Of a stretch of DNA of 64,000 nt, positions 17,384 through 27,033 are shown piece by piece (the stretch's first letter is position 1; each line of letters starts with the position of its first letter). The stretch spans positions 1 to 64,000 of the forward strand of contig JAKAJV010000048.1 in the NCBI GenBank assembly GCA_021813585.1. The letters run 5' to 3'. The notes below the pieces were generated by a model. It had not been told where the DNA came from. It was given only the letters and a program-made list of their open reading frames with translations, and ran no database searches. Source of the DNA: Bacteroidota bacterium (lineage in GTDB: Bacteria > Bacteroidota > Ignavibacteria > Ignavibacteriales > Ignavibacteriaceae). The position numbers were made by a program, and so were the translations under genes.

Positions 17384-18322
17384 TTAATAAATATTTTTAG
17401 GATAAATAAATAATTGTTTGAAATAATAAAATCCTTTTACAATGAGATTTTTTTTTAATAAGAATATACCTCCTAAAAGATAAAGAGGAATCCTTATAAA
17501 AATACCAAAGTAATGAAAGGATAATATTGTAGCGAAAGTAATACCAGAATAATGTTTTTGATAAAATTTAATTTTTGCGATGCACTGATTTTTATATTTG
17601 AACCAGGGGATCTTGTCGGTCGTTGCACCTCCTAGATGAATGATTGAGGTTTCGGGAAAGAAAAACACGTTCCCTCCTCGTTTTTTTAATCGCTTGCATA
17701 AATCAGCCTCTTCTGCATAGAAATAAAAATTTTCGTCGAATCCTTCAAGCGCTTTATATGTCTCATTCTTACAAAATAAAAATGCTCCCTTTACTATATC
17801 AACTTCTGTAATAGTATATATTGATTTATAATTAAGATGGAACCGATTAAATAATTTGGACTTTGGAAAAAGTTTATATAGGAATAAATTTTCTCCTATT
17901 ACATTACCTATGTTTTCAAAATCTACTATTGATACTTGATTAGTGCCATCTTCATTTAATAACTTACAGCCGACAATAAAATCCCTTTCTAGTCTCTGCG
18001 ATACTTCTAATATTTTTTTTAATGTGTTTTCAATAAAGATTGTATCATTGTTCAATATCAGTAAATATTTCCCTTTTGCTAAATCCATACCTTGGTTATT
18101 GGCTTTAGCAAAACCAAGATTTTGATTATTTTTTTTAATAATAATATTATCCCCAAACTCTCTAAGAATGTCAATAGAACAATCTGTCGAGTTGTTATCC
18201 ACTATTATAAATTCAAAGCTAGGTCCATCCGTATATTTAATTATGGATTCAATACACTTTCGAGTTAAGTCACACGAATTATAATTAATTAGAATAATCG
18301 AAACATCTATATCTTTAATAAT
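17384..18322 (-). CDS. GT2 glycosyltransferase (rhamnosyltransferase-like) without a canonical start codon
   Basis: The ORF track starts at the Met of MDNNSTDCS (18202), but the same frame continues upstream with the missing GT2 N-terminus: DVSIILINYNSCDLTRKCIE, then SIIKYTDGPSFEFIIVDNNS. This frame is open only from 18325 and holds no ATG, GTG or TTG before 18202. ATT at 18322, preceded by a Shine-Dalgarno-like GGGGTG, is the best start candidate; a one-base deletion at the upstream junction is the alternative. The catalytic parts are ILNNDTIF and EEADLCKRLKKRGG, with two C-terminal hydrophobic segments. It overlaps the end of the flippase gene. GT2 activity is well supported; the exact start is not. 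Confidence 0.82.
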   Translation of the reverse strand: MIKDIDVSIILINYNSCDLTRKCIESIIKYTDGPSFEFIIVDNNSTDCSIDILREFGDNIIIKKNNQNLGFAKANNQGMDLAKGKYLLILNNDTIFIENTLKKILEVSQRLERDFIVGCKLLNEDGTNQVSIVDFENIGNVIGENLFLYKLFPKSKLFNRFHLNYKSIYTITEVDIVKGAFLFCKNETYKALEGFDENFYFYAEEADLCKRLKKRGGNVFFFPETSIIHLGGATTDKIPWFKYKNQCIAKIKFYQKHYSGITFATILSFHYFGIFIRIPLYLLGGIFLLKKNLIVKGFYYFKQLFIYPKNIY

Positions 18323-19767
18323 TTTTCACCCCATTTTTCTTTATTAAATGTTTTAAAAAGCAAAACCACTTCTTGATTGTTGAAAAAACGAATTTTAACT
18401 GTTAAAGGTATTATCAATATTAACGACAGCAATAAGTAATAAATAAGTGGAAGATAAGATAAAATTAATAATACAGATGCTGAAAGTATACACCAAAGTA
18501 ATATTTTAATGTTAATAAATTTCATATTAATATTCACACGATTTCCTACTATATAAAAGAAAAAGGCACCTATAAATGTCGATATTAATTTAGCTATTCC
18601 AACACCATTATATGAAAATTTTGGAATAAGGATAATTGAGATTATCAAGTCTATTAAAACAATTACTATTCCATAAATAAAATTGAATTTTTGTTTGTTG
18701 TAAGCTGTAAATAAATCTACTGCAAAAAAATTATAGAATAGAAATATTTGAGACCAAAATAAAAGAATCATTGGCATATAAGACTTTTGATATTTGATTC
18801 CGAATATGGCTACAACAATTCCTTCGGCTTTGAAACTACATATTAGTGCCAATAAGAATGAAACAAAAAATAAAATTTTAAAAATAAATCGCATAAGCTC
18901 ACTATTTTTTTCATCATGCCCTTTTATATTTTTAACAATTATGGGGAAAAATGTTGTAATCAAAGCATAGGGTATTATATTGAAAGGAATTGCCATTCGA
19001 GTTGCAATAGCATATATACCAGTTGAGTAAGTAGAATCCAAATTTTTTAATAAAAGTATATCAATTTGCTGGAAAACAGCTATTAAAATTACATAACCCA
19101 TTAAAGGGGCAGACTCTTTAATTAACCATTTTGCTTTAACAAAACTAAATTTAATTCTATAAGAAAATTTTTTATAACTTAAATAAATAATTATTAAAAA
19201 ACCGGGTATATTCGAAGCAACGTATGAAATTACTAAATAAGACAACCCCATATGTAACATAGGTAACAAGATAACCATAATTAGAAAAATTAGATTGTCG
19301 AGAACAACAACTATCATCGAATAATGTGAAAGCAGTGCTATTTTAAATGGAATATCAATAATTTCTCTAAAATTCCTCAATTTGGAAGATAATATAATGT
19401 TCAGAAATAGAATATTGGTTAATAATATTTCATGGGTAGTTAATTTTAATATGACTGAACTAATATTAAATAGGATAAGAACAATGAAAAATAAAATTAG
19501 CCTAACTGAAAATGCAGCATTAAGATATTCGAAATTCTTTTCGAATTTTGAAGTTTCCCTAAATACAATCGGAGCAAATCCGAAATCAATAATAGGCGAT
19601 AATATTATTACTATAGCTAATAGGTAGCTAAATATTCCAAAGCTGTCAACATCCAAATACCTTGCGGCTAGCCAGAAAGCTAAAAAATTTAAAACCAGTG
19701 ATACACCCTGACCAATTGAAAGGGAAAGGATGTTATTAGTAATTGATTTTGAGGGCGGATTTTTCAA
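18307..19767 (-). CDS. wzx: O-antigen/polysaccharide flippase (Wzx-like, MOP superfamily)
   Basis: Membrane protein of 486 aa with 12-14 helices. The N-terminus (NNILSLSIGQGVSLVLNFLAFWLAARYLDVDSFGIFSYL) is the classical RfbX/Wzx opening. It flips the undecaprenyl-PP-linked repeat unit to the periplasm. It sits between the Wzy-like polymerase gene and the GT2 gene, as expected for a Wzx/Wzy-dependent pathway. The downstream GT2 reading frame starts within its last codons. Confidence 0.92.
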   Translation of the reverse strand: MKNPPSKSITNNILSLSIGQGVSLVLNFLAFWLAARYLDVDSFGIFSYLLAIVIILSPIIDFGFAPIVFRETSKFEKNFEYLNAAFSVRLILFFIVLILFNISSVILKLTTHEILLTNILFLNIILSSKLRNFREIIDIPFKIALLSHYSMIVVVLDNLIFLIMVILLPMLHMGLSYLVISYVASNIPGFLIIIYLSYKKFSYRIKFSFVKAKWLIKESAPLMGYVILIAVFQQIDILLLKNLDSTYSTGIYAIATRMAIPFNIIPYALITTFFPIIVKNIKGHDEKNSELMRFIFKILFFVSFLLALICSFKAEGIVVAIFGIKYQKSYMPMILLFWSQIFLFYNFFAVDLFTAYNKQKFNFIYGIVIVLIDLIISIILIPKFSYNGVGIAKLISTFIGAFFFYIVGNRVNINMKFINIKILLWCILSASVLLILSYLPLIYYLLLSLILIIPLTVKIRFFNNQEVVLLFKTFNKEKWGEKLLKI

Positions 19768-19792
19768 TTAAATATTTTCAAAAAAAATAATT

Positions 19793-21106
19793 TCACAAAG
19801 TAACCGGATTTTTTTTCCGTTCTAGAATAGGAGTTATAAATACCAGAATAATTAAACTAAGAAACCATATTGCAGATCTAGTCACCATATAAAATACTGA
19901 AAAAGAAATAATCAAATACAAATAGACTAAAATTACAAAATCAATAAATTTATGCTTTTCATAAAACCTAAACCAATAAAAAGTAGTTAAAATCCCAAGT
20001 AAATAAGGAACAAGTATTAGTCCCCAAAATCCGAAATCAGCATGTAAATCACGCAAATAAGTTGCTGAATTAGTCCACATCGGAATAAAATAACCTTTGG
20101 GATACGTATTGGGGTGTTCAATAACATGAAACTTGGATAGGAAATCATAGACTGGTAAAAAAGTATTCTCTCCGAAGTACGGATTTTCTCCTCCAGAAAA
20201 GAAATATTTGCTTAATACTCCAATATTAGAGCTAAAATATAAATAAATCGAAGGAGTAATAACCTCCCCTCCTTTTAATTTATTCAAAGTTTTTGTAGAA
20301 GCTTTAAAAGATTCTGTGTTACCTCTTACTATCTTTATCATTGTGGAACTAGCGACAAATAGCGTTAATAAAATAATCATCGCTATAACCAAATTTCTTT
20401 TATTTAGTTTTTGTTTAATGCTTTTACTTCGAGCAATTATATAATGTCTGAACAAAAAGAAACTGATCACAAATTCTAAAAATCCTACAAAAATACCACC
20501 CCTTCCAACGCTTGCCATATCTTTTAAAATAACCGCAATCAATGGCAATGTCGCCACGAAGGTCAATTTATTTTTATAAGCAGTATAAATCCCAGCTAAA
20601 AAAATACCTGCATACGAAAATACTAATAAATAAGGAACTGTCTCTTTAATTTCTCCTTGAACTCTTAACCTATATATTATATTTGCCCTTATTAAGACTG
20701 CTGTAATACTACCAAACTTATGAATCAAAACCATCCAATGAAGAATTGCGCTTAACAATCCCAGTAGAGAGAAAATAATTAAATAAAGTCTAATTGTTCT
20801 ACCATCGTCAGAAAATATATTATCTGCAATTAGAGAGTCTGAAAATGGGATATTATTTTTAGAAAAAACATCTCTTGCTAAAAAAATTGTTATTATACCA
20901 AATAAGTAAGCCAAAAATGTAGATATTATTACTTCCCATGTAAATACACTAATGTCTATAAAATCCATTAATTTTAACTGGTAAAGGACAATAAATAACA
21001 TCCAGGAAAAAGTATATATAGAAAGATGATTAAACAACTTCCCAAAAAATTTCCAGCTAAATAATATAGTAACGACTGAGACTATTAAGGTTATGAAAAT
21101 TGACAC
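19793..21106 (-). CDS. Wzy-like oligosaccharide repeat-unit polymerase
   Basis: Very hydrophobic protein of 437 aa with 10-12 membrane segments and a long extracytoplasmic loop (about 250-345, FSSNIGVLSKYFFSGGENPYFGEN). This topology fits the O-antigen polymerase (oligo_alg/Wzy) group, and the position between wzx and a Wzz-like gene supports it. Sequence conservation among Wzy proteins is too weak for a firm name. It starts 7 bp after the chain-length gene ends. Confidence 0.8.
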   Translation of the reverse strand: MSIFITLIVSVVTILFSWKFFGKLFNHLSIYTFSWMLFIVLYQLKLMDFIDISVFTWEVIISTFLAYLFGIITIFLARDVFSKNNIPFSDSLIADNIFSDDGRTIRLYLIIFSLLGLLSAILHWMVLIHKFGSITAVLIRANIIYRLRVQGEIKETVPYLLVFSYAGIFLAGIYTAYKNKLTFVATLPLIAVILKDMASVGRGGIFVGFLEFVISFFLFRHYIIARSKSIKQKLNKRNLVIAMIILLTLFVASSTMIKIVRGNTESFKASTKTLNKLKGGEVITPSIYLYFSSNIGVLSKYFFSGGENPYFGENTFLPVYDFLSKFHVIEHPNTYPKGYFIPMWTNSATYLRDLHADFGFWGLILVPYLLGILTTFYWFRFYEKHKFIDFVILVYLYLIISFSVFYMVTRSAIWFLSLIILVFITPILERKKNPVTL

Positions 21107-21113
21107 AACAAGT

Positions 21114-22337
21114 TTATTGGATTTTTAGCTTATAAAAATTTAATATTTTAACGAAAAATTTCTTTTCTTTTTCTTCCAAAGGATTATTAAAGCTGTCGCG
21201 TTCAACTGCCTTTTGGCCCATGAAAATAAAAATTATCATTAGGAATAATGCAAGAAAAGAAACTGCTAAAATTATAAAGGCTTTTTTAGGCTGGTATTTT
21301 AATTCAGGAGGTACTGCTTTATCCAGAACTAAAACAGTTGGAATACTCTTTTGTTCATCTACCTTAGCTTCCTCATACATTGGAAGTATTACTTCCATTA
21401 TCTTTGTTTGTATTTCAATATCCCGGTAATATCTATAATATTTAAGACTAAGGTCGGGAATCTCTTTAAATGGCAGAAATACATTTGTCGGGAATGAAAA
21501 TTTGCTCTCCGTTTTTAAGTTTTCAATTTTATTCTTAATAAAGTTCACCTGATCGAAAATTTCCTGGTATTGAGGAGAATGCAGTCCATACTGCTTTTTA
21601 ACAGATTCTTGTAAAAGTTCCTGCTGAACAAGCTGGGCCTCTAGAGCAGCTGATGCTTTTACGGCCGCTTCAACCTGATCGGGAACGGCAAATACTCCAT
21701 ATTTTTTTTGGAATACATACATAGAGTCTTCTGCGGATTTCAAATCACTTATATTCTTTAAGTATCTTTTTTCTATAAATATCCTGTTATTCTTTGCTTG
21801 TTCTACATTTAATTTGATGTTCAAACTATCAAGTATTTCCACAAAATAATTTGCTATGTTTGCACTAACTTGCGGATTATTATTTACAACATTAATATCT
21901 ATCATGCCGTGTTCATCAGGGTCAAACGAAACATCATTTTTAAAAGCCCTTAAAGCTTTATCCATATTGGAATCTTTTATCTCGTAATATTGCATTAAAT
22001 TAAATTTATTAATTACATTCGTTAAAGCCGTTCTGCTTCCAAGTATTCCGAATAAAATATCATCTGATGTTGAACTGACTCCGAATAATTTAGAGCTGAT
22101 TGAAGTTGCAGCCGACTTACCGGACAGTAGACCAGTTAAACCGCCAAGCCCCATCTGAGATTCGGGAGCCGCCATTACTACTGCCGTTGCTTTATATGTT
22201 TTGGGAAGAAGAAATGATATAACGGTTGCTATAATTATAACTATGAGAATGTTTATAAAAATAAATTTTCGCCATTTATATATAACATATATGTAATCGC
22301 TAAATCTAACATTCTTTTTAATTTGTTCTTCAGACAT
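21114..22337 (-). CDS. wzz: Polysaccharide chain-length determinant (Wzz/PCP family)
   Basis: Protein of 407 aa with two membrane segments, near residues 28-48 (FIFINILIVIIIATVISFLLP) and 350-370 (AFIILAVSFLALFLMIIFIF), enclosing a periplasmic coiled-coil domain. The Wzz signature is seen at YKATAVVMA and at the PxxP-type motif before the second helix (PPELKYQPKKAF). There is no fused tyrosine-kinase domain. Proteins of this class set polymer length with Wzy. It is the first gene of the minus-strand wzz-wzy-wzx-GT2-wecB-GT run, so the promoter lies in the 430 bp upstream. Confidence 0.92.
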   Translation of the reverse strand: MSEEQIKKNVRFSDYIYVIYKWRKFIFINILIVIIIATVISFLLPKTYKATAVVMAAPESQMGLGGLTGLLSGKSAATSISSKLFGVSSTSDDILFGILGSRTALTNVINKFNLMQYYEIKDSNMDKALRAFKNDVSFDPDEHGMIDINVVNNNPQVSANIANYFVEILDSLNIKLNVEQAKNNRIFIEKRYLKNISDLKSAEDSMYVFQKKYGVFAVPDQVEAAVKASAALEAQLVQQELLQESVKKQYGLHSPQYQEIFDQVNFIKNKIENLKTESKFSFPTNVFLPFKEIPDLSLKYYRYYRDIEIQTKIMEVILPMYEEAKVDEQKSIPTVLVLDKAVPPELKYQPKKAFIILAVSFLALFLMIIFIFMGQKAVERDSFNNPLEEKEKKFFVKILNFYKLKIQ

Positions 22338-22768
22338 TTAATCTATACTTTCCTTGGTGAATTATATACAATTGTTCTCTTTTACCCTTTATCAAGGATA
22401 CGGTTTTATGATTTTTTCAGCGTTACAAAGTTAATATATTTATTTTAGTTATCGCAAGATTATTTTTCATCAACAGCCATTCAGAGTTAAATATTTGTAG
22501 TATAGATTGGCAATCTGTGCTATATTAATTTTAACAAATACAACGGGGAAAAATCTTTTTATTGTCATTCCTATTCTATTGTTTTTACTAAAGTAAAATT
22601 TCACTCTGAATTGCTGTTCATCAATAAGTAATCTGCCGGGAAAATTTGTCTAATTGTTATTCTTTTTAAAAATAATTCTTAATTATTATTCGCAGGTTGT
22701 TTATTTTAACTTTTTTTTTTAACAATTAAATATTTACATTAAGGCGAAAATTTTTCAAAGGAGCTAAA
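22338..22768. promoter_or_regulatory. Divergent intergenic region with an inverted repeat
   Basis: 430 bp between the minus-strand wzz operon and the plus-strand beta-helix gene, so both promoters should be here. The most obvious structure is an imperfect inverted repeat: ACAGCCATTCAGAGTTA on the left (22472-22489) and its near complement TCACTCTGAATTGCTGT on the right (22601-22617). Inside it lies a perfect small palindrome AGATTGGCAATCT (22504-22516). A Shine-Dalgarno AAAGGAG (22757-22763) precedes the plus-strand ATG. Specific -10/-35 boxes could not be fixed. Confidence 0.55.
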
Positions 22769-24169
22769 ATGACGGGATACATAAACGTTAAAGACGATTA
22801 CGGAGCAAAGGGGGATGGAACAACAGATGATACTACTGCAATACAAAATGCTTTGGATGCTGCGGAAACAGGCAGGGGGGTAGTAATTTTTCCCTCAGGA
22901 AGCTACTTAATTGGTAATACATTAAAACTGCCTAATAAAGTTTATATGAAAGGGGTTGGAAGTACAACATTTGGGTCTGGAAGTAATGATATTACTCGTG
23001 AACCTTCCTACTTTCTTCCACAAGTTAGTATATATATTATATTAGCAAATACTTCAAATGTAGATATGATAAGACCGAAATCTTCAGATTATACTTTACA
23101 AGAAGCAGGCATAGAAAATATAGTATTATATGGTAACAAAGACAATCAAAGTTCAGGTGATGGAATTTCAATTCTAGATACTACAGTTGCAACTAGAGGA
23201 CATGTACAGATTAAAAATGTATTAATATATTATGTAAAAGGTAAAGGACTTTATGGCGGTTCAAATCAGCATGAATTGCATTTTGATAATGTAATAGCTT
23301 ACGGATGTGGAGGAGACGGATTTGAATTAAAAGGGCAGGATATAAAAGCTACCAGAATTCAGGCAGGTGCAAACGGAGGCGTTGGAATTAAAATACACGA
23401 AGGCGGAGCTGCAAGATTATATGATGTGGATGTATGGAGTAATAATATCGGAGTAGAAATTTATGACACAACAAATGTTTTATTCTTTGGGTTAAATGCC
23501 AATTTAAATAATACTTACGGCTTATCCATCTATCAAAATTCTGCATCTTATTCTCCAAGTCAAATTCAGGTATTTAGAGGTACTTTTGATTCAAATTCCC
23601 AAGATAGCGACGGTGGTTATCCGGACATTCAAGTTAGTTCATCTAGCCCAACATTTGGACCTGCAGATTTACTTTTTCACGGATGTTTATTCAAAGGAAG
23701 CGCAAGCAGCCCAAAGCCGAATTATGCAATAATAGATGATTCATATCAACCCGCAAGAAATATAGTATCGGATTGTTATATTAATAGGAACAACTATAGC
23801 AGCGGAATTATTAATTTGAACAGTATTTACAAATTTAGAGATTGCTATGACTACACTACAAGAAGGTTAATCGGAGAAGACACAATTCCTTATGGATTTG
23901 AAAGCAGCAATTATACATTGTTAATAACCGACTGTTATTTAACAGTTGACACAGGGACATGGAATAAAAATATTACTTTGCCCACTTTATCAAGCACACA
24001 ATTAGGCAAGGTTTACTATATAAGTAAAAGCGATTCAAGTGCAAATTCCGTTTCAATTGTTCAATCCGGCACTGATGCAATATCCGGGACAACGTCTATA
24101 AATCAAAGGTTTCAAACGCTTATGATTATAAATTCAGGGTCAAGCTGGTACAGTATTAAGATTTCATGA
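22769..24169 (+). CDS. Right-handed beta-helix protein of the Pectate_lyase_3/tailspike type, no signal peptide
   Basis: Protein of 466 aa. Residues 1-60 (YINVKDDYGAKGDGTTDDTTAIQNAL, then GVVIFPSGSYLI) are the N-terminal cap of the Pectate_lyase_3 superfamily found in GH28/GH55 enzymes and phage tailspikes. Residues 100-350 are parallel beta-helix repeats (IENIVLYGN, VQIKNVLIYYV, LHFDNVIAYG). The last 70 residues form a separate small beta domain that looks like a phage fibre tip (TLPTLSSTQLGKVYYISKSD). There is no signal peptide and no sorting domain. It is followed after 20 bp by a T9SS cargo gene, so the two are probably cotranscribed. It may bind or cleave the polysaccharide made next door; enzymatic residues cannot be assigned. 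Confidence 0.85.
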   Translation: MTGYINVKDDYGAKGDGTTDDTTAIQNALDAAETGRGVVIFPSGSYLIGNTLKLPNKVYMKGVGSTTFGSGSNDITREPSYFLPQVSIYIILANTSNVDMIRPKSSDYTLQEAGIENIVLYGNKDNQSSGDGISILDTTVATRGHVQIKNVLIYYVKGKGLYGGSNQHELHFDNVIAYGCGGDGFELKGQDIKATRIQAGANGGVGIKIHEGGAARLYDVDVWSNNIGVEIYDTTNVLFFGLNANLNNTYGLSIYQNSASYSPSQIQVFRGTFDSNSQDSDGGYPDIQVSSSSPTFGPADLLFHGCLFKGSASSPKPNYAIIDDSYQPARNIVSDCYINRNNYSSGIINLNSIYKFRDCYDYTTRRLIGEDTIPYGFESSNYTLLITDCYLTVDTGTWNKNITLPTLSSTQLGKVYYISKSDSSANSVSIVQSGTDAISGTTSINQRFQTLMIINSGSSWYSIKIS

Positions 24170-24189
24170 TTAAAGGAAAAAGGTGAAAT

Positions 24190-26058
24190 ATGAAAAGGTT
24201 ATGGATTATATTAATTTTTATTCAAATAATTTTTACTTCGCATTTTATTTATAGCCAAAGCAGTATCAATTTTAAAATATTACAACCGCGTCCAAATCAG
24301 TTATCCGGGGATTCATTATTTGTTTCTGTACAGATAACCTCCACCTATGAAATTGTTTCAGTAACTGCAGAAGTTGAAAATCACACGGCCGTATTAGCTC
24401 CTGCCAAAGGTTATATCCAGGGATATCTTAATTTAGCCGGATTGCAAAGGGGTGCAAAAACTTTAACAATAACAGCTAAAGATTTTAACGGATTTACTGC
24501 TTCGGATTCTATAAATTTTATTTATGATAAAAAACCTGTTTTAAGTGTTGCTTTACCTCAGCAAAATTACATTCTGGCTCAGCCATACATAAATGTTCAA
24601 GCTAATGCTTCTGATGATGATACTACATTTGGTGCAAAAATATACGCTATGGTAAATAGTGAAGTTATTATAGCAAGTGCAAGGAACTCTATGGATACAA
24701 CTCTTGACTTGTCTGCTTATGATGGTGAAAAAATAATATTGAGTATAGAAGCAATAGATTCCGAAAACCAAACTGTGATACAATATTATTCAGTTTATGT
24801 GGAATCTAACAACCGACTTCAGTTAATTAAAAACTATGACGACATCATTGATGCTTTTAATGATTCCCTTGCGGTATTAGGACAAGGAACATATTTTTCA
24901 ATTATAAATCGTTATACAAATTACATAACTAAAGTCAACTTTCCCACATTATTTTATTATGACAGAGAAAACTACCTTGACAATGATATCTTCGTCGTTA
25001 CTGCAAGAAACAGTGCTACAGCATTATGGGCAATGTATTATTATAAAAATGATTCATTAATATTAATATCTAATAATTCATACTTTAATCCGTCTTCACT
25101 TTCTGGAAAAGGAAATTATATAATATGGAATGAGGGCAAAAATTTATTTTTAACAAACTTAACACTTGGGAATAAAATACTTATTTCATCAATTGCAGGA
25201 AATAATTATAATGATGTTACAGGCGAAGGCGAGGTTGCATTTTGGTCATATTTAAATTCTTCATATTGCATAAATTTTTATAAAAATGGTATAACTACTA
25301 TAATCGACAGTTCAGGAATGAATGTATATCCAGTTACAGATGGTAACTCCATTGTTTATCGAAAAACCATAAACGGAGTTTCGTCAATAATTTTGTATAA
25401 CAACAGCACATATACAGTATTAAGCAATAATGTTGGAGATGTATCCCCTGTATTTGATTACGCAATAAATAACGGCTGGATTGCTTTTGTAACTCTGGGT
25501 AATTTAAACCAGACTCAAATTGTTCTTAGAAGTCCTCAAGGCATCGAAAAGCAAATTACGCATTGGGGAACTTTCAGTGATATAATCAGCTTAAGCAGAA
25601 ACGGACAGGTTGTATTATCAAATTCAAGTAAATTATATTATGCAGATTTTAATAATCCTACACCGATTGGAATAGCCGACTATTCTTCAGGTCTAGCAGT
25701 TTGGATAGGAGATTCATTATATTATGCAATAGGTCCCGGATTATTTAAGGTCGACTTAAATGTTTCCGGTATTAAAAATAATAATTTATCCATATATAAT
25801 TTTTATCTTGCACAGAACTATCCTAATCCGTTTAATCCTTCAACGGCAATCAGCTACCAGCTTTCAGCAGGCAGCAATGTAACATTAAAGGTTTACGATG
25901 TACTGGGAAGGTTAGTAAAAACGCTTGTAAATAAATTTCAATATCAGGGTAAATACAACGTCAGCTTCAATGCTTCTAATCTGCCAAGTGGTGTGTATTT
26001 CTATCAGCTTAAGGCCGGCAGTAATACTAGCACAAATAAAATGCTGCTGCTAAAATAA
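24190..26058 (+). CDS. Secreted protein with type IX secretion sorting domain
   Basis: Protein of 622 aa. A signal peptide covers residues 1-22 (RLWIILIFIQIIFTSHFIYSQ). Two Ig-like/cadherin-like domains follow (about 25-210), then a beta-propeller-like region (about 215-530) with repeated N-x-Y-x-V-W/I and G-x-G-x-Y motifs. The C-terminal 80 residues are a type A T9SS sorting domain: FYLAQNYPNPFNPSTAISYQL, LKVYDVLGRLVKTLVN, LPSGVYFYQLKAG. It would cross the outer membrane by T9SS and be anchored or released. Its ligand is unknown. It lies 20 bp after the leaderless beta-helix gene. Confidence 0.9.
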   Translation: MKRLWIILIFIQIIFTSHFIYSQSSINFKILQPRPNQLSGDSLFVSVQITSTYEIVSVTAEVENHTAVLAPAKGYIQGYLNLAGLQRGAKTLTITAKDFNGFTASDSINFIYDKKPVLSVALPQQNYILAQPYINVQANASDDDTTFGAKIYAMVNSEVIIASARNSMDTTLDLSAYDGEKIILSIEAIDSENQTVIQYYSVYVESNNRLQLIKNYDDIIDAFNDSLAVLGQGTYFSIINRYTNYITKVNFPTLFYYDRENYLDNDIFVVTARNSATALWAMYYYKNDSLILISNNSYFNPSSLSGKGNYIIWNEGKNLFLTNLTLGNKILISSIAGNNYNDVTGEGEVAFWSYLNSSYCINFYKNGITTIIDSSGMNVYPVTDGNSIVYRKTINGVSSIILYNNSTYTVLSNNVGDVSPVFDYAINNGWIAFVTLGNLNQTQIVLRSPQGIEKQITHWGTFSDIISLSRNGQVVLSNSSKLYYADFNNPTPIGIADYSSGLAVWIGDSLYYAIGPGLFKVDLNVSGIKNNNLSIYNFYLAQNYPNPFNPSTAISYQLSAGSNVTLKVYDVLGRLVKTLVNKFQYQGKYNVSFNASNLPSGVYFYQLKAGSNTSTNKMLLLK

Positions 26059-26076
26059 AATCAATAAATTAAAAAT

Positions 26077-27033
26077 TTAAACCTTCTTAAAAAAAAATGC
26101 CGCCTGGTCTCCCTGTCCCTCCTCATTAAGTTTCTGTGCCTTAGCTTCATATTGCTTAATTTGGGTGGGAGTAAAAATCGATTTAGCAGGATTAATCAAA
26201 TAAGAATTTTCGGAATTTAGGGGTAGATTATTTTTATTCTGCTCACTAGCCCAAAATTGAAACGATGTCGAATCGAAAATAATTTTAGAAATTCTAAGAC
26301 CGGCCTTTTCAGCGAGGATGTTCATACTCTTTATCGAGTGTATATAAAAATGTCTTGGAGCATCAAGTTGTACCCAATCTACATTATATTCATTCCAAGC
26401 AGCGGTATCTATAACGGGTATTCTTATCAATATAAATTTTTCTTTTTTTATAAGCTGGCTAATTTTTTTAAGTGTCCCTATCTGACCTTGCATATGTTCA
26501 AAGGAATGATGCAGCATTATAAAATCAAATTCGCCTTCATTTACTTCATCAATAAATTTCTTGTAAATATTTAACTTTTTTTTATAGGTTATATTTCCGG
26601 TTACAAAAGGATCAATTCCTATCAAATTATTGAAACCAATGTCGGCTAATTTTTTTAAAAGTACTCCTTCACCGCATCCTATTTCCAAAATCTTGTCGTT
26701 TAAGCCTGCATTTACCTCTTTAAACCAATTATATAACTCGGAATAACCATACTTTCTAGTAAGGACTTTACCTAAATATGAATTTTGCCCGGTTGAATAC
26801 TTATCTCTCTTATTGCTAAGATATTTTCTAATAAAATTCTTATTCTCATTAAAAGAATAATAACTTCCCGAATAATATTTAGCCATGTTCCCCGGAATTT
26901 CTTTTATTTGAAGACAACCGCAATCAGCACACTTTACATACTTATATTTCTCGCGGTTACCGAACATCATTTCTCTAATAAAATACTCTACGTTGCCGTT
27001 AATGTTACCGCAAATTCCGCATTTAAAATCCAT
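26077..27033 (-). CDS. Class I SAM-dependent methyltransferase with N-terminal zinc-binding motif
   Basis: Protein of 318 aa. Residues 1-45 hold two Cys pairs (CGICG and CADCGC), a zinc-ribbon-like module. Residues 105-240 are a Methyltransf_23-type Rossmann domain: ILEIGCGEGVLLKKLADIGF is motif I, LIGIDP motif II, FDFIMLHHSFEHMQG motif IV. Proteins of this kind often methylate sugars or are found in O-antigen and capsule clusters (C-methyltransferase-like). It is convergent with the T9SS gene, with only 18 bp between them. The substrate is unknown. Confidence 0.88.
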   Translation of the reverse strand: MDFKCGICGNINGNVEYFIREMMFGNREKYKYVKCADCGCLQIKEIPGNMAKYYSGSYYSFNENKNFIRKYLSNKRDKYSTGQNSYLGKVLTRKYGYSELYNWFKEVNAGLNDKILEIGCGEGVLLKKLADIGFNNLIGIDPFVTGNITYKKKLNIYKKFIDEVNEGEFDFIMLHHSFEHMQGQIGTLKKISQLIKKEKFILIRIPVIDTAAWNEYNVDWVQLDAPRHFYIHSIKSMNILAEKAGLRISKIIFDSTSFQFWASEQNKNNLPLNSENSYLINPAKSIFTPTQIKQYEAKAQKLNEEGQGDQAAFFFKKV

